Below, one piece after another: positions 26,859-37,140 of a stretch of 64,000 bases of DNA. The DNA is taken from assembly GCF_011299555.1 (NCBI RefSeq), contig NZ_CP049857.1, positions 868,001 through 932,000 on the forward strand, read 5' to 3'. The stretch's first letter is position 1. Each line of letters begins with the position of its first letter. Below the pieces are notes generated by a model. That model saw only the letters and a program-made list of their open reading frames with translations, had not been told where the DNA came from and searched no databases. Both the position numbers and the translations under genes were made by a program. The DNA is from Dysgonomonas sp. HDW5A (GTDB taxonomy: Bacteria > Bacteroidota > Bacteroidia > Bacteroidales > Dysgonomonadaceae).

Positions 26859-28403
26859 TTAAAGAGGCATATTGCCATGTTTGCGTTTTGGCTTATATTC
26901 GGTCTTTCTTTCGAGAGTCTTTAAAGATCTGATTATTTTATGGCGAGTCAGAGCCGGATCAATAACCTCATCTACAAATCCTTTTTCATCAGCAATATAA
27001 GGGTTGGTTACCTCTTCCCTGTATTTCTGAGTCAGTTCCTTTTTAAGCACCACCGGATTTTCCGATTCGCTCAACTCTTTTCTGTAAAGGATGGCAATTG
27101 CTCCATCGGGTCCCATTACTGCAATTTCGGCTGTAGGCCATGCAAAACTAAAATCGCCACCAATACCTTTGCTATTCATTACGATATATGCACCACCGTA
27201 AGCTTTACGCAAGATTACTGTAATCTTGGGAACTGTTGCATAAGTATATGCGTATAGTAATTTCGCTCCATGACGAATAATACCATCATGCTCCTGATCT
27301 GTTCCGGGTAAAAATCCGGGAACATCCTCCAGTGTTATAATAGGTATATTAAATGAATCACAAATATTGATAAAACGAGCCGCTTTTATGGACGAGTCAA
27401 TATCCAATGTACCAGCCATTACTTTAGGCTGATTGGCTACAATACCTACCACCTGACCATCCAGACGGGCAAATGCTGTAAATATATTGGCTGCATGGTT
27501 TTCGGCAACTTCCAAAAATTCGCCTTTGTCGACAATCAGCTTTACAATATCTTTTACATCATAAGGTTTATCGGGATCATCGGGTACGATATTTCTCAAG
27601 CTCTCCTCTACCCTGCTGACAGGATCTTCCGATTGTATCAGTGGAGGATTCTCCATATTATTGGATGGCAGATAAGAAAGAAGTTTCTTTACTCCCAAGA
27701 TCGTATTTTCATCGTCATTGTAAACAAAGTCAGCAACACCCGATTTAGTTCCGTGAACAGATGCACCTCCTAAATCTTCGGTAGATACTGTTTCGTTCAG
27801 AACTTCTTTTACCACATTAGGACCTGTTACAAACATATAGCTTGTGTCAGCCGTCATAAATATAAAATCGGTAAGAGCTGGAGAGTATACTGCACCTCCA
27901 GCAGCAGGTCCCATTATTACTGAAATCTGAGGGATTACCCCCGATGACATTACATTCCGTTTGAAAATATCAGCGTAACCATTCAAGCTGCTTACCCCCT
28001 CTTGAATACGGGCACCACCCGAATCAATAAGCCCGACAACAGGTGCTCCGGTTTTTAGAGCCATATCCTGTATTTTTACAATTTTAGCGGCATGCGAAAT
28101 ACCCAATGAGCCTCCCAATACACTAAAGTCTTGTGAATAGGCATAGACCAATCTTCCGTTTACAGATCCGTATCCGGTAACGACTCCATCACCTAAAGCT
28201 TCAACCGATTTACCAAACGAACCGCCTCCTACTGGAGGTGTATAAGCATCTGTTTCTTCGAATGTTCCTTCATCGAACAATAACAGAATACGTTCGCGGG
28301 CCGTTAACTTTCCTCGCTGATGTTGTCTTTTATAGTATGCTTCACCATACTGTTTATTTAATAGCTTTTCGCGAGCTACAAATTGTTCGTAAATTTTTCT
28401 CAT
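26859..28403 (-). CDS. Carboxyltransferase (beta) subunit of acyl-CoA carboxylase, PccB/MmdA-like
   Basis: About 514 residues from ATG at 28403 (MRKIYEQFVAREKLLNKQYG); the longer frame starts with TTG inside a degenerate repeat. Two crotonase-fold halves: GGGSFGKSVEALGDGVVTGY, DSGGARIQEGVSSLNG and MGPAAGGAVYSPALTDFIFM, then GFLPGTDQEHDGIIRHGAKL and KAYGGAYIVMNSKGIGGDFS. This is the propionyl-CoA/methylmalonyl-CoA group. In Bacteroidales it fits the B12-dependent succinate-propionate route. A cobalamin riboswitch lies about 260 bases upstream. Confidence 0.93.
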   Translation of the reverse strand: MRKIYEQFVAREKLLNKQYGEAYYKRQHQRGKLTARERILLLFDEGTFEETDAYTPPVGGGSFGKSVEALGDGVVTGYGSVNGRLVYAYSQDFSVLGGSLGISHAAKIVKIQDMALKTGAPVVGLIDSGGARIQEGVSSLNGYADIFKRNVMSSGVIPQISVIMGPAAGGAVYSPALTDFIFMTADTSYMFVTGPNVVKEVLNETVSTEDLGGASVHGTKSGVADFVYNDDENTILGVKKLLSYLPSNNMENPPLIQSEDPVSRVEESLRNIVPDDPDKPYDVKDIVKLIVDKGEFLEVAENHAANIFTAFARLDGQVVGIVANQPKVMAGTLDIDSSIKAARFINICDSFNIPIITLEDVPGFLPGTDQEHDGIIRHGAKLLYAYTYATVPKITVILRKAYGGAYIVMNSKGIGGDFSFAWPTAEIAVMGPDGAIAILYRKELSESENPVVLKKELTQKYREEVTNPYIADEKGFVDEVIDPALTRHKIIRSLKTLERKTEYKPKRKHGNMPL

Positions 28404-28665
28404 TTTATTACTATAAAGATCCAAGACCTATTTAATATTTTTACCTACTAATATCTTTACTATTAAATCAATACTATATAATCTGCTTAACTTTACTCTG
28501 TTTTATCCAAAATTAGCGGTACAAGTTATAAAAAAGAAAAATTATAATTCTCTCCTACCCCATAAAATGACAATATGTAAAAATAATGACAGAATATTTA
28601 CCAATCGTAAACATCTATAGTTAAGATTCTTTGCTTTGTTTCCCGAAAGCATCCGAATTCATTTA
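28404..28665 (-). other. Leader between the riboswitch and the carboxylase operon
   Basis: On the - strand a 13-codon ORF (28621-28662, MNSDAFGKQSKES) begins 3 bases after the riboswitch and another of 19 codons follows; no longer frame exists. TAATTTTG (28508-28515) with TTTC 20 bases upstream could be a separate promoter for the carboxylase genes. No terminator-like hairpin with a T run was seen. Confidence 0.5.
28416..28440 (+). repeat. Degenerate core of the AAGGTCT repeat upstream of the carboxylase operon
   Basis: AAGATCCAAGACCTATTTAA resembles the first 20 bases of the repeat; the remaining arm is too diverged to align with confidence. Confidence 0.35.
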
Positions 28666-28846
28666 TTTTGGCAGGTCTTCTGACTTACTTCATCCTGAAC
28701 ATCCTTCCCGTTTCATATTAAGAAACAGTGGTATAGAGTATTGTTCGAGAACTGTTGGCGAAGCTTACAGCAGCGGGTCTGTTCCCGATTTTCACAGGAT
28801 TCCCTTTTCATTATTCTTTCAGCAATGTGACCGAATAACACCAAAA
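28666..28846 (-). promoter_or_regulatory. Cobalamin (B12) riboswitch
   Basis: Read on the - strand: closing stem GTTTTGG/CCAAAAT, AAAGGGAATCCTGTGAAAAT, then CGGGAACAGACCCGCTGCTG with TAAGC, a variable arm (CACTGTTTC/GAAAC hairpins), and the 3' block AAGTAAGTCAGAAGACCTGC. These are the conserved B12-box and core of the cobalamin aptamer, in order and complete. A TATATTTG box at 28855-28862 would start the RNA just before it. Its target is unclear: only a 13-codon ORF follows directly, with the acyl-CoA carboxylase operon further down. Confidence 0.93.
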
Positions 28847-28905
28847 CGATGCTACAAATATAAGTCATTTATTTTATCTATATCTCCTGCTAAGTTCTTT
28901 CTGCT

Positions 28906-29763
28906 TCAGCAGCCAACACTTTCATGCAAACCTACGACTTTGACTAATTGATCTTTGTCGGCAAATGACGAAAGATAAACCGTTGGTCTATAAAGATTAT
29001 AATTATATGTCGTATTTAAGACCAAATCTGGAAAGCCATCATTATCAATATCACCTATAAATAATACCCTAAATATAGCATCTTCAAAGGTAGGGGTAGA
29101 TGCTATCAATTGATTTATTTCTTTTCCGTCCTTATTCCCCTTGATATATAGTTTATAATTACTTACAATCATTTCATCTTTATTATACTCAGCAGGTTTT
29201 AAATCACCTGTTGAATATAGTGTATACGATGAGCCATTATATGTAAATGTCATTTTCTCATTCGGTTCAATAAAATCTTTGTCTAATGGTATTGTCTTTA
29301 TCTCGTGAGATGACAAACGAGGCGAACTACTTATCAAGACCAAAGAAGTATCAATATGAGAAGTCTTAACTTCCCACCCTGTCCACTCTGATGAGTTGTG
29401 TTCGTTTTCATCCAAAACAACATCAAAAGCTTTTTGAATGGTAAGTGTAGTAGGTGCAATATAATATTTTCCTCTATCCCGAAAAATACCAAACCAGCCT
29501 TTATGTATCATTACGGGAGAAGTTTCATCTCCATGAAAAATACCTGTCGATAATACAAACAAAGGTAAATCCTTGCTTTTAGGATAAAGCTCTTCATCTA
29601 TCCACTCCATATTATTAAAAAGGGAATCCGAACCTGCAATGCTGTCTTTTACTGCCAGAGCATCTCCTGCCATCTGAAAATCACTTTCATTCTTCGTTTT
29701 TGACGTCTCTTTACAAGCTATTAACGAGACACATGCCAATACCAGTACTATTATTTTTTTCAT
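28906..29763 (-). CDS. Lipoprotein with a single FG-GAP-like calcium loop
   Basis: 285 residues. The signal peptide ends LACVSLIAC (lipidated Cys 17). Near the C-terminus IGDIDNDGFPDLVLNTTYNY matches one FG-GAP/EF-hand-like D-x-D-x-D-G-x-x-D calcium loop. The rest is beta-rich and unassigned. It lies upstream of the riboswitch on the same strand and diverges from eno. Function unknown; probably an exported envelope protein. Confidence 0.7.
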   Translation of the reverse strand: MKKIIVLVLACVSLIACKETSKTKNESDFQMAGDALAVKDSIAGSDSLFNNMEWIDEELYPKSKDLPLFVLSTGIFHGDETSPVMIHKGWFGIFRDRGKYYIAPTTLTIQKAFDVVLDENEHNSSEWTGWEVKTSHIDTSLVLISSSPRLSSHEIKTIPLDKDFIEPNEKMTFTYNGSSYTLYSTGDLKPAEYNKDEMIVSNYKLYIKGNKDGKEINQLIASTPTFEDAIFRVLFIGDIDNDGFPDLVLNTTYNYNLYRPTVYLSSFADKDQLVKVVGLHESVGC

Positions 29764-30160
29764 TATGTTACCAAAATTATTTTAAGCAATAATCCGAATC
29801 AGTTATTGAATTATTTTATCTATTTATATAAGGATCATTGAATAGCTAGACAAAGAAAAAAAGAACTCGTAAAAAAATTGTCACTTTTGTTACTTTTGTA
29901 ACCTTTTCAACTATTAATCACTAATAAACAACGAATTAACAAATATCAAAAAGTAACATTCAGTAGTCAACTTTGTCACCTTTATTGTTTACTTTTTGTA
30001 GCTAATGACACTTTTTCGTAACACTTTTCAGTTACTGATTGGCATTAATAGTAAATATATAATGCAACGTTATTTAAGTATAACACTTAGTTGCACTTAT
30101 GCTTACCAGAGTATAACAAAAGGTCTAAATCCTTAAAAAGCATTTTAGACTACAAAAGTA
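29764..30160. other. AT-rich region upstream of eno with repeated GTnACnTTTT motifs
   Basis: No gene of useful length. Between 29880 and 30040 the motif recurs in variants: GTCACTTTTGTTACTTTTGT, GTAACCTTTTC, AAAAAGTAAC, TTTGTCACCTTT, GACACTTTTTCGTAACACTT. This could be an operator array or just AT-rich promoter DNA. A reverse repeat copy follows at 30057. Confidence 0.45.
30057..30134 (-). repeat. Dispersed AAGGTCT repeat, copy H (reverse, upstream of eno)
   Basis: The + strand reads ATTTAAGTATAACACTTAGT, CTTATGCTTACCAGAG and AAAAGGTCTAAATCCTT, aligning with the reverse complement of copy B. The palindrome is degenerate here. The eno promoter lies just downstream, so this copy is not itself the eno promoter. 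Confidence 0.65.
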
Positions 30161-30191
30161 TTTCAATAAACGAAAAAAAGAAGTATTTTTG
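30161..30191 (+). promoter_or_regulatory. Probable eno promoter
   Basis: TTTC (30161-30164; one mismatch from TTTG), 19 bases, then TATTTTTG (30184-30191). The start would be near 30197, giving a leader of about 55 bases. Confidence 0.6.
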
Positions 30192-30247
30192 TTACGCAAA
30201 CGTGAAAAGTAAAATTTAGGACATATTATTTATTCAAACTAAAATAA

Positions 30248-31549
<1,302 letters not shown>

Positions 31550-31575
31550 GAATTACTTCTTATTCTGATATATAG

Positions 31576-31615
31576 AAGAAGCCGATATTCATTTGAATAT
31601 CGGCTTCTTTATTTT
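31576..31615. terminator. Strong terminator after eno
   Basis: AAGAAGCCGATATTCA and TGAATATCGGCTTCTT pair perfectly over 16 bases around TT, followed by a T-rich tail; may serve ppa on the other strand too. Confidence 0.92.
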
Positions 31616-31649
31616 TTATTCTCTTTGATAAAAAGACGCTAGAGCTTTA

Positions 31650-32273
31650 TCATATGCCACAGACACTAAAATACTCGTTATAATCATCTATCGAACGCCT
31701 TATTACTTCGTAAGCAACATCTACATTATACACATGCGTCAAAACACATTTACGCTCGGTATCCCCCGGAATATCTTTGTAGGTAGTAAAGTAATGCTTC
31801 AAACGATCTATTACAGCAAAAGGTACATCACTGATATCACGATACGAGCTATAAATGGCATCATTATCAAGAACCGCAATCAATTTATCATCGGCTTGCC
31901 CGTGATCTATCAGACGAAAGCCTCCTATTGGACGTGCATTTACAATAATATCTCCATGTGTAATATCTTTCTCGGTCAATACACAAATATCTATAGGGTC
32001 ATTATCTCCGACTATATCGGTTCGGTCAAGCCTCACATTACTCAGTTCTGCCACCCGAGGACCACTTATAGTCTGAGGTAAAAATCCATATAAAGCAGGT
32101 ATGATATTCGAATATTTCTGAGGACGGTCTATACATAAATATCCCGTCTGCTTATCCACCTCATATTTTACAGTATCGGTCGGAACAATTTCTATAAATG
32201 TTCTTACTACTTCGGGAGCGGCATTTCCCAGAGAGATACCATGCCAGGGGTGCGATTTATATTTTTTAATCAT
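31650..32273 (-). CDS. ppa: Inorganic pyrophosphatase
   Basis: About 207 residues from ATG at 32273 (MIKKYKSHPWHGISLGN). The frame is open 17 codons further, but a promoter box lies inside that stretch, so the shorter form is chosen. Family I signature D-x-D-P-x-D is present (GDNDPIDICV; Asp 90, 92, 95), with KYEVDK and the C-terminal region. It hydrolyses pyrophosphate to drive biosynthesis. The insert-rich form is longer than the E. coli enzyme (175 residues), as is usual in this phylum. Confidence 0.93.
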   Translation of the reverse strand: MIKKYKSHPWHGISLGNAAPEVVRTFIEIVPTDTVKYEVDKQTGYLCIDRPQKYSNIIPALYGFLPQTISGPRVAELSNVRLDRTDIVGDNDPIDICVLTEKDITHGDIIVNARPIGGFRLIDHGQADDKLIAVLDNDAIYSSYRDISDVPFAVIDRLKHYFTTYKDIPGDTERKCVLTHVYNVDVAYEVIRRSIDDYNEYFSVCGI

Positions 32274-32305
32274 TCTATTATATGAATTTATTCGTTCTGC
32301 TTTAT

Positions 32306-32338
32306 CAAAAGTAAAAAAATACATCAGTATATTTCAAA
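32306..32338 (-). promoter_or_regulatory. Promoter of ppa
   Basis: On the - strand TTTG (32335-32338), 21 bases, then TACTTTTG (32306-32313). It overlaps the in-frame upstream extension and so supports the start at 32273. Confidence 0.6.
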
Positions 32339-32403
32339 TATAGAAACTATATTTTCTTCTTTTTATTATGTGTTATCATTATTCTTTTTACAAAAGGAAA
32401 GAA

Positions 32404-33336
32404 TTATCGTTTATCCATATTTCGTGGATGATGCTCAATTATCTCCTGACGAAGGTACTCACGATCCATATGAGTATAAATTTCAGTAGTCGTTATTTTT
32501 TCGTGTCCCAACATTTGTTGTATCGCCCTTATGTTTGCACCGCCCTCCAATAAATGAGTGGCGAATGAATGCCTGAAAGTATGGGGGCTTATATTTTTTT
32601 TGATTCCTGCCTGATCTGCATATTGCTTTATAAAATGAAATACCATAATACGGGATATAGGAGTACCTCTTTTACTGAGAAACACCATATCTTCGGATCC
32701 TTTTTTCACATCAATATGTTTTCGGTCAAGCAAATAATTACCAATTTCTTTAATTGCCGTATGTGAGATTGGAACCAAACGTTGTTTACTTCCTTTGCCT
32801 TCGACTCGAATAAAACCATCATCAAGAAATAAATCGGAAAATTTAAGATTGGTCAATTCCGAAATACGTAGTCCGCAACTATAAAGCACTTCAATTATAG
32901 CACGATTGCGTTGCCCTTCTTTTGTAGAAAGATCTATTATGGATATAATATTTTCTATTTCCTGAAGACTCAAAACCACAGGAAGCTTAAGTCCAATCTT
33001 AGGTGTTTCCAACAACTCTGTCGGATCACTCTGGATATAGCCATCTAAAATCAAAAAGTTAAAGAAAGACCTCACGCCCGATAATATCCGTGCTACGGAA
33101 CGGGCATTAATGCCCAAATCGTACAATTGAGTTACAAATTGCTGAAGATCTTCAAGACGGATTTGCTGCAATTTCAAATTTTCTGTTTCGAAATATTTTA
33201 ACAGCTTCGTAAGATCATCCAGATATGCTTCTATAGAGTTCGGCGAAAGTGCTTTCTCTAACAGCAAATACGATTTATACTTCGATACTATATTTGCCGA
33301 TTTATTTATGTCTTCTACAGATGCCATAAGCTTCAT
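32404..33336 (-). CDS. xerD: Site-specific tyrosine recombinase XerD
   Basis: 310 residues. N-terminal SAM-like core-binding domain (ALSPNSIEAYLDDLTKLLKY), then the catalytic domain with Arg 157 (CGLRISEL), Lys 182, His 252 and Arg 255 (HTFRHSFATHLL), His 278 (LGHEKI) and nucleophile Tyr 287 (IYTHMD). It would resolve chromosome dimers at dif with a XerC partner. Starts at 33336 or at a second ATG three codons in. Divergent from the divIC-like gene; no mobile element surrounds it, so a housekeeping role is likely. Confidence 0.93.
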   Translation of the reverse strand: MKLMASVEDINKSANIVSKYKSYLLLEKALSPNSIEAYLDDLTKLLKYFETENLKLQQIRLEDLQQFVTQLYDLGINARSVARILSGVRSFFNFLILDGYIQSDPTELLETPKIGLKLPVVLSLQEIENIISIIDLSTKEGQRNRAIIEVLYSCGLRISELTNLKFSDLFLDDGFIRVEGKGSKQRLVPISHTAIKEIGNYLLDRKHIDVKKGSEDMVFLSKRGTPISRIMVFHFIKQYADQAGIKKNISPHTFRHSFATHLLEGGANIRAIQQMLGHEKITTTEIYTHMDREYLRQEIIEHHPRNMDKR

Positions 33337-33446
33337 TCCTTAAACGAGATCTTCTACCTCGCTTATACAAAAATACACCTATTTATCTATCATCTGATTA
33401 AATATCTTTATATTTGTACAATCTTGACTTTTCAAATCATTCAGAC

Positions 33447-33749
33447 ATGGAACAATTAAAAAGAATCGGAAGATACATCCTGCGGAAATTCAGTAAAATA
33501 CAGTTGGCTATAATTGCTGTTCTGATGATCTGTTGTTTTGTTATCGGAGATAGCAATATTTTTTCGCGTTTCGGTTACGATCTTGAAATCCGGGATTTGA
33601 AAAATCAAATCGAATATTATCAAGAAAAAACAGAAACTGACAAACGTAAATTAAATGAATTACGTTCAGATAAAGACAATATCGAAAAATTTGCAAGAGA
33701 AAATTATTTAATGAAACAGGAAAACGAAGAAGTATTTATCATCGAATAA
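33447..33749 (+). CDS. Septum formation initiator (DivIC/FtsB-like) protein
   Basis: About 100 residues from ATG at 33447 (MEQLKRIGRYILRKFSKIQL). One membrane helix (about 21-38), then a coiled coil (IRDLKNQIEYYQEKTETDKR, LNELRSDKDNIEKFARENYL), ending in the DivIC-type tail. It would work in the divisome with FtsQ and FtsL. The open frame begins with TTG 11 codons earlier, but that TTG is part of a TATATTTG promoter box (33409-33416). Confidence 0.88.
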   Translation: MEQLKRIGRYILRKFSKIQLAIIAVLMICCFVIGDSNIFSRFGYDLEIRDLKNQIEYYQEKTETDKRKLNELRSDKDNIEKFARENYLMKQENEEVFIIE

Positions 33750-33768
33750 TTTTACAGAACTATAATTT

Positions 33769-34116
33769 ATGAACAAACCCAAAGATTTTATATTTAAACT
33801 CTCGGCCTTACTTATTCTTGCTGCTGCAATATCGTACCTATTCAATCCGGTAGTTGCTGCATACATAATGGCTATAGGCGTACTCGGTTTTGCCGCTGTA
33901 ACTTTCACAACTCCCTATCCGGGTAAAAGTTTAAGAGGAAAACGTTTATTCAGCATTCAGATATTTGGTATTGCATTTATGGCAATAAGCACCTATTTGA
34001 TGTTTGTACAAAAGAATGAATGGGTTATTTCGATGCTCGCAGCAGCATTCCTTCTCTTATATACTACACTTATGCTTTCGAGAGAATACGAAAAGGAAAA
34101 AAAAGACAAGGAATAA
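33769..34116 (+). CDS. Small multi-pass membrane protein, unknown
   Basis: 115 residues with four hydrophobic helices and a charged C-terminal tail (REYEKEKKDKE). Family not recognised. It starts 19 bases after the DivIC-like gene, so the two are probably co-transcribed; this hints at, but does not show, an envelope or division role. Confidence 0.75.
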   Translation: MNKPKDFIFKLSALLILAAAISYLFNPVVAAYIMAIGVLGFAAVTFTTPYPGKSLRGKRLFSIQIFGIAFMAISTYLMFVQKNEWVISMLAAAFLLLYTTLMLSREYEKEKKDKE

Positions 34117-34120
34117 ATCC

Positions 34121-34558
34121 TCAATCTATTGAGTAAACATAGTTTGTTATTTGTAGCATTTTCCGTTTCCGCTTCTTGAACTTAGCAGCAGTAAACCATG
34201 CTTTCGGATTACTTAGATTCAATCCTCCAATTATTACTGCAGCACCACTATACGATGGTGGAGGTGAACCAACCGGCATATACTTAAGCTCTTCTTTAAT
34301 TGACGCATTCAAGTAGTCAATCGAATACTTTTCTTTACCTACTTCATAAAGAGTTTTATAATTAGCATACCGATCTTCCTTAGGAGATATCTTTAGGTAT
34401 TCCGTCTCCAATATAACATTCGTTTTTAACTGTAGCTTTCGTTCCTCTTTCAACCAATTTTTAGAAACTTCCACATTCTGTCCCCTCAGACTTAGAACCA
34501 AGGATAATAATATCCCCAGAGAGCAAGCAAACCTAGAATTAAGAAATCTCTTTTCCAT
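34121..34558 (-). CDS. Exported protein of unknown function
   Basis: About 145 residues from ATG at 34558 (MEKRFLNSRFACSLGILLSL), which gives a clean signal peptide; the longer frame would put extra hydrophobic residues in front. The mature part has LKISPKEDRYANYKTLYEVG and a GSPPPSYSGAAVIIGGLNL stretch, then a basic C-terminus. No family recognised. It lies convergent to the previous gene with only 4 bases between. Confidence 0.6.
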   Translation of the reverse strand: MEKRFLNSRFACSLGILLSLVLSLRGQNVEVSKNWLKEERKLQLKTNVILETEYLKISPKEDRYANYKTLYEVGKEKYSIDYLNASIKEELKYMPVGSPPPSYSGAAVIIGGLNLSNPKAWFTAAKFKKRKRKMLQITNYVYSID

Positions 34559-34802
34559 CAGATAGGTGGTGTGAATAAATAGTATTAAATATTGTTCTAA
34601 AATAGTTATTCTTTTACAACAAGACAATATAATTAACACTATATAAGACTTCCAATAAAAGGAAGATACGCAACAATAAGATAATCAAATGCACTTCTCT
34701 TACCTGACAAAAAGCAGAAAATTAAGCTTTCTAAAATCGGTCTTTTTAACTAGATTAGTCTAATTTTATTGGTACATTTGCACATAGATTTATAAAAGTC
34801 TT

Positions 34803-35645
34803 ATGAAACAGATCAACATCTATTTAGCGATATTGTGCGCAATTGCAATGTCTTTGTTTTCTTGTAATACGAAGAAAACACCAACTCGTGATAACATTAT
34901 TGAATTTGACACAATCCATTCTGTACAAAACTATCACTGGGACAATGACTCTACTCAGCCTTCATGCAATTTAAAACTGACCTTTATCTATCCTGTATCT
35001 TATGATGATAAAGCTATTTTAGATTCATTGCAGCGTATCTTTGTATCTTGTTTCTTTGATGAAACATACGGTCTATACAATCCCAAAGATGCAGTAGCAA
35101 ATTATGGAAAAGCATATATAGAGAATTACAAAGAGGATGTGAAAATATTCTCTGAAAATAACGATTCTCATGACGACAGGGAAGAGTTCTTCTCCTATTA
35201 TGAAACAACATCTAACCAGATTAAATTTAATCAGGCAGATATTCTTGCATTTCAAGTTACTCAGTCTAACTACAAAGGTGGAGCCAGTTCTTATGAATTT
35301 CTAAAGAACTATGTAATCAATCTGAAAACAGGAAAGCTAATTACCGAAGACGATATTTTCAAACCCGGATATGAGAAGCTTTTGACCCCTATTTTTAAAG
35401 ATTATTTGATAAAATCGAACAAAGTTCAGTCCATTAATGAACTGGAAGATTTAGGATATTTTGGTATCGACGAAATGGCTCCTAATGATAACTTCTTATT
35501 AGATACTAAGGGAATCACTTATATATTCAATAAAGGAGAATATTCTGCTTATAAGCTCGATGCCATCAAAGTTTTTATTCCATTCAATGAGATAGATCTT
35601 GCTTTGAAAGACGACTCTCCAATCTCACAACTTATCAATAAATAA
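34803..35645 (+). CDS. DUF3298/DUF4163-type lipoprotein
   Basis: 280 residues. Lipobox in AMSLFSC (Cys 21). The C-terminal half fits DUF3298 (RsiV-like): YKGGASSYEFLKNYVINLKT, then GKLITEDDIFKPGYEKLLTP and FIPFNEI near the end. Homologous domains in RsiV bind lysozyme, but there is no anti-sigma domain here. Periplasmic or surface anchored; role unknown. A TACATTTG box at 34773-34780 may be its promoter. Confidence 0.78.
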   Translation: MKQINIYLAILCAIAMSLFSCNTKKTPTRDNIIEFDTIHSVQNYHWDNDSTQPSCNLKLTFIYPVSYDDKAILDSLQRIFVSCFFDETYGLYNPKDAVANYGKAYIENYKEDVKIFSENNDSHDDREEFFSYYETTSNQIKFNQADILAFQVTQSNYKGGASSYEFLKNYVINLKTGKLITEDDIFKPGYEKLLTPIFKDYLIKSNKVQSINELEDLGYFGIDEMAPNDNFLLDTKGITYIFNKGEYSAYKLDAIKVFIPFNEIDLALKDDSPISQLINK

Positions 35646-35715
35646 AGCCTACGGCTTTATTTATTTGACACGACAGTTATAACAGCATTAAACATTGCAT
35701 ATCATTTAAGTACTG

Positions 35716-36336
35716 ATGGATATACTATTAAAATATTTCCCGACTCTTACCGACTTACAAAAAAAACAGTTTGGTGCATTATACGATTTGTACTTAGACT
35801 GGAACTCTAAGATAAATGTAATTTCAAGAAAAGATATAGAGAACCTCTACATACACCATGTTCTACATTCCTTAGGAATAGCCAAAGTAATCAACTTTAC
35901 CAAAGGCAGCCAGATTTTGGATGTGGGAACAGGTGGCGGATTTCCCGGTGTACCACTGGCTATACTTTTCCCCGATTCTCATTTCTTATTAGTAGATAGT
36001 ATCGGCAAAAAAATCAAAGTAGCAACAGAGGTATCCAACGCGATTGGTCTGGAAAATATTAGCTTCAGGCATTGCAGGGCAGAGGAAGAAAAAGGCAAAT
36101 TTGATTTTGTCGTTAGTCGTGCCGTAATGCCTTTAGATGATCTGATAAAGATTACCCGTAAAAACGTATCACACGAGCAAAAGAATCCTCTGCCTAACGG
36201 CCTTATCTGCTTAAAAGGCGGAGAACTTGAAGGAGAGATCCACCCGTTTAAGAAATATGCAGAGGTGGACGATCTAAAGAACTTCTTTGAGGAAGACTTT
36301 TTTGAAACTAAAAAAGTAGTATACGTTCCTTTATAA
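35716..36336 (+). CDS. rsmG: 16S rRNA (guanine-527 N7)-methyltransferase
   Basis: 206 residues. WNSKINVISRKDIENLYIHH and the SAM motif LDVGTGGGFPG (68-78) define RsmG (GidB), which methylates G527 in the 530 loop; loss of this enzyme elsewhere gives low-level streptomycin resistance. A conserved SRAVMPLDDL block follows near residue 135. No division or gid genes adjoin it. Confidence 0.97.
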   Translation: MDILLKYFPTLTDLQKKQFGALYDLYLDWNSKINVISRKDIENLYIHHVLHSLGIAKVINFTKGSQILDVGTGGGFPGVPLAILFPDSHFLLVDSIGKKIKVATEVSNAIGLENISFRHCRAEEEKGKFDFVVSRAVMPLDDLIKITRKNVSHEQKNPLPNGLICLKGGELEGEIHPFKKYAEVDDLKNFFEEDFFETKKVVYVPL

Positions 36337-36445
36337 GTAAAGATAAATATAATGAGACATACAAGCTTGCTAACAAGTTAGTATGCAACTTCACAAGTTT
36401 ATAACAGAAAGACCTACTCTATTTTTAGAATTTAATTTCACGATT

Positions 36446-37090
36446 ATGAAGATTAAGACTTTTGAATTTAACCCAATAGCCGAAAATACATATATATTGT
36501 ATGACGACACAAAAGAATGTGTTATTATTGATGCCGGAGCTTTTTATCAGGATGAAAAACAAGAGTTACTCGACTTTATTCTGGATAATAACTTAATTGT
36601 AAAGCATCTGCTAAATACACATCTACATTTTGACCATGTATTTGGAAACAGTTTCATTTTAGAGCAATTCCATCTACATACAAAAGCACATCAGGCTGAT
36701 GAGTTTCTATTGGAAGGTATGCCTGCTCAAATGAGAATGTTCGGATTCCCAAATGCAGAGTCAGCACCGGCAATAGGAACTTATATAAAAGAAGGAGATA
36801 CCATTGAATTTGGCAATCAGAAACTAATCATCCTTGAAGTTCCCGGACATTCACCCGGCAGTGTAGCTTTTTACAGCGAAAAAGGCAATTGTGTAATAGT
36901 AGGTGATGCTTTGTTCAGAGGCAGTATCGGTCGTACCGATTTAGCGCAAGGAAATCAGGAACAGCTTCTTGAAGCTATCCGACAAAAACTATTTACCTTA
37001 CCTCCCGAGACAATTGTTTATCCCGGTCACGGTCCTGCAACAACAATCAAAGAGGAAATGAGAAGTAATCCGTTTTTTGCGGTCAGATAA
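36446..37090 (+). CDS. MBL-fold metallo-hydrolase, glyoxalase II-like
   Basis: About 214 residues from ATG at 36446 (MKIKTFEFNPIAENTYILYD); the frame extends 21 codons further up but relatives start here. Metal ligands: THLHFDH (His 59, His 61, Asp 63, His 64), GHSPGSVAF and GDALFRGSIGRTD, plus VYPGHGPATT. A GloB-like hydrolase that may cleave S-lactoylglutathione or another thioester; substrate not fixed by sequence. Confidence 0.9.
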   Translation: MKIKTFEFNPIAENTYILYDDTKECVIIDAGAFYQDEKQELLDFILDNNLIVKHLLNTHLHFDHVFGNSFILEQFHLHTKAHQADEFLLEGMPAQMRMFGFPNAESAPAIGTYIKEGDTIEFGNQKLIILEVPGHSPGSVAFYSEKGNCVIVGDALFRGSIGRTDLAQGNQEQLLEAIRQKLFTLPPETIVYPGHGPATTIKEEMRSNPFFAVR

Positions 37091-37140
37091 CCTTCTACTT
37101 TTTCAAATTATAGATATAAATAGGGCTTAGCCTTAAAATA

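Noticed and set aside
32404-33336. Tyrosine recombinase as the integrase of a mobile element
   Set aside because: Sequence and surroundings fit housekeeping XerD; no attachment-site repeats, phage or transfer genes nearby.
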